The position numbers and the translations under genes were made by a program. The notes under the pieces were generated by a model. It did no database searches and was not told where the DNA came from. It worked only from the letters and a program-made list of their open reading frames with translations. Of a stretch of DNA of 64,000 bases, positions 62,628-64,000 are shown piece by piece. How positions within the stretch are numbered: the stretch's first letter is position 1; each line of letters begins with the position of its first letter. The DNA comes from Ferribacterium limneticum (lineage in GTDB: Bacteria; Pseudomonadota; Gammaproteobacteria; Burkholderiales; Rhodocyclaceae), in the NCBI RefSeq assembly GCF_020510565.1, contig NZ_CP075189.1, positions 1,782,501 through 1,846,500 of the forward strand. The letters run 5' to 3'.

Positions 62628-64000
62628 GTGCCGCTACCCGGGGTGGCCGTGCGGTTCTTGGGAATGAGCAGGGCAATGCTGGTGCCGGCGCCGATCTGGC
62701 TGCGGCAGGTGATGAGGATGCCTTCCCTTTTGGCCAGACTGCCGACGACGGACAGGCCGATGCCGCGTTGCGCCGTGTCGGTGATGGGCTTTGGCCGGTA
62801 GATCGCCTGGACGGTCTCCTCGGACATGCCCGGGCCATTGTCATCGACGCGCAACTGCACATAGCTCGCACCATCGTGAATGATGTTGTCGCTGACCGAA
62901 ATCTTGATGAGCTTTCCTTCGCCCAGGGCCTCCGACGCGTTCTTCCAGAGGTTGAGGACGATCTGCTTGAGGTTGTCGCGGTTGACCGGAACGAGTAGCT
63001 CAAGCTGGGGCAGCGCAGTTTCGACGCGGATTCCCTTGGCGTTGAACAAGGTGTCGGCGTAGAGCACGAGGAAGTCGTTGAGGACGCTGACGAGATCGAT
63101 GCTGCGGGTATCCGCGCCGCCTTTGAGGGATTGCGTCATGTGGCCGACGATGTTGGCGACGCGATCGATTTCTTCGGTCAGCACGGCCAGCTCCTGGCGA
63201 ACGCCATCCTCCGGCAGCTTGCGTTCGAGAATGCTCAGGTAACTCTTGATGATACCCAGCGGGTTGCCGGCTTCGTGCACGATCTGGCGCGCCTGACGGG
63301 TGAATTGCTGGGTCAGTTCGGCTTCGACTTGCTGGCGGTGCTGCGCCGCTTCAAATACGGCGTCGAGACTGATCGCCGCGATCTTGCCGAAATTGGCCAG
63401 CCAGGGAACGCGGCGCTGCAGGCGACCGTACTGCTTTTCCGACAGGCCGCACAGCAGCACGCCGATGACGCGATTGCGCGCCAGCATGGGGATGCAGAGC
63501 AGACCGTCGGCAGACAGGGCACGGGCGAGTTGCAGGTCAAGCAAGGCGAGAGGTTCAGTCTGATCAAATGTTGTTCGAACCTGGCGTCCAATGACGGCTG
63601 CTGCGGCCAGCGAGCGGGAAGAGATCAGTGGGATGGAAAGTTGCCGGAAAAGTTCCGGCTGGGCGCCAACTTTTTCGCCGGACAGCGCATCGCCTTTTTC
63701 GTTGGCGAGCAGGATGGCGACTTTCGGGAGATCAAACAGGATGCGGGCGGATTCCCGCAAGGCGAGCAGGACTTCGGTGTCGCTGCCGAGTTGGAACAGA
63801 TCCTGTTGCAAAGGCTGCAGCATCGCCATGCCGCCGACCAGCGCGGCAATATCCTCGTCGGCCGGGCTGGCCGGATCGGACAGGCGCGGTGGCGGGGCCG
63901 GCGCGGTCGTGCGGCGTGCGGGAAAGTCGTCGGCGATGGTAATGCCCAGGGCTTCGGCAATCTGGCGGGCGCGCTGGATGGCGCGTTCGCGAACCGCCAG
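62624..64000 (-). CDS. Sensor histidine kinase with GAF-like domain, 5-prime end outside the window
   Basis: The frame is open to the window edge; at least 458 aa. The seen N-terminal part (AIQRARQIAEALGITIADDFP) is linker-like and the true start lies upstream. A GAF-like sensor (about 60-230) with GLLCIPMLARNRVIGVLLCGLSE, then H in RQIVHEAGNPLGIIKSYL (HEAGNP box), and HATPase with NLWKNASEALGEG, DDNGPGM and GIGLSVVGSLAKREG. Kinase partner of the REC-GGDEF-EAL regulator that follows. Stimulus unknown. Confidence 0.85.
   Translation of the reverse strand: MAVRERAIQRARQIAEALGITIADDFPARRTTAPAPPPRLSDPASPADEDIAALVGGMAMLQPLQQDLFQLGSDTEVLLALRESARILFDLPKVAILLANEKGDALSGEKVGAQPELFRQLSIPLISSRSLAAAAVIGRQVRTTFDQTEPLALLDLQLARALSADGLLCIPMLARNRVIGVLLCGLSEKQYGRLQRRVPWLANFGKIAAISLDAVFEAAQHRQQVEAELTQQFTRQARQIVHEAGNPLGIIKSYLSILERKLPEDGVRQELAVLTEEIDRVANIVGHMTQSLKGGADTRSIDLVSVLNDFLVLYADTLFNAKGIRVETALPQLELLVPVNRDNLKQIVLNLWKNASEALGEGKLIKISVSDNIIHDGASYVQLRVDDNGPGMSEETVQAIYRPKPITDTAQRGIGLSVVGSLAKREGILITCRSQIGAGTSIALLIPKNRTATPGSGT

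Noticed and set aside
62975..62995. cgcggttgaccggaacg in the last kinase gene
   Set aside because: Core partly matches but it lacks the T-run and the TGGAA end, and codes for a normal HATPase-adjacent segment.

Overview
The window reads as chromosome of a nitrogen-fixing, aromatic-degrading betaproteobacterium of the Rhodocyclales, most like Dechloromonas/Azonexus. The reasons are the GC-rich coding, the Azotobacter-like nif gene order, a toluene 4-monooxygenase operon next to nifHDK, and a catechol meta-cleavage lower pathway. No rRNA, tRNA or CRISPR array was recognised.

Layout. (1) 1-7.9 kb: a copper/silver efflux island, cusF-DUF2231-cusC-cusB-cusA on the minus strand and cusRS on the plus strand, split by a low-GC orphan gene. 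(2) 7.9-10.9 kb: an esterase, a small unknown, ccoG, and a divergent nsrR-type regulator with two NsrR-like boxes between them. (3) 11.7-19.6 kb: a meta-cleavage lower pathway operon (dmpC, E, H, I, F, G) extended by an SDR, a double-length tautomerase, a quinone reductase and a GST. (4) 20.2-22.8 kb: a XylR/DmpR-type regulator and an HpaI-type aldolase, minus strand. (5) 23.0-24.7 kb: three small accessory genes. (6) 25.0-39.8 kb: nif cluster I, with nifV-P-TPR-W-Z-M and nifHDK-T-ferredoxin-nafY-accessories on the minus strand and draT divergent from nifH. (7) 40.2-50.2 kb: tmoABCDEF, a FadL/TodX porin and a TodS/TodT-like two-component pair. (8) 50.3-51.4 kb: a CoA-transferase. (9) 51.7-59.3 kb: nif cluster II, with a predicted NifA/sigma-54 operon (SIR2-like, unknown, hemerythrin, Rieske), nifF, a small unknown, a second nafY, a SagB-like oxidoreductase and an ankyrin protein, interrupted by a low-GC SEFIR-domain gene. 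(10) 59.6-64 kb: a SHOCT protein and a c-di-GMP response regulator with its kinase, which runs off the window.

Genes working together. Candidate sigma-54 (-24/-12) promoters with NifA-type TGT-N10-ACA sites lie before nifH, nifV, the SIR2/hemerythrin/Rieske operon and the second nafY, so both nif clusters look like one regulon. Toluene sensed by the TodST-like pair should induce tmoABCDEF. The meta lower pathway would finish the resulting catechols, but no ring-cleavage dioxygenase is in the window.

Hidden structure. A roughly 38-bp element with core TTCCGGTTGACCGTGGAA occurs 14 times, in both orientations. It lies between genes, inside reading frames (cusB, cusS, nifM, TPMT, sagB-like), across gene ends, and at the centre of three ~570-bp imperfect inverted repeats. 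It is the most unusual signal here. One long repeat copy carries a 37-bp poly-C run. All calls come from reading the sequence and from family knowledge; no database search was run.
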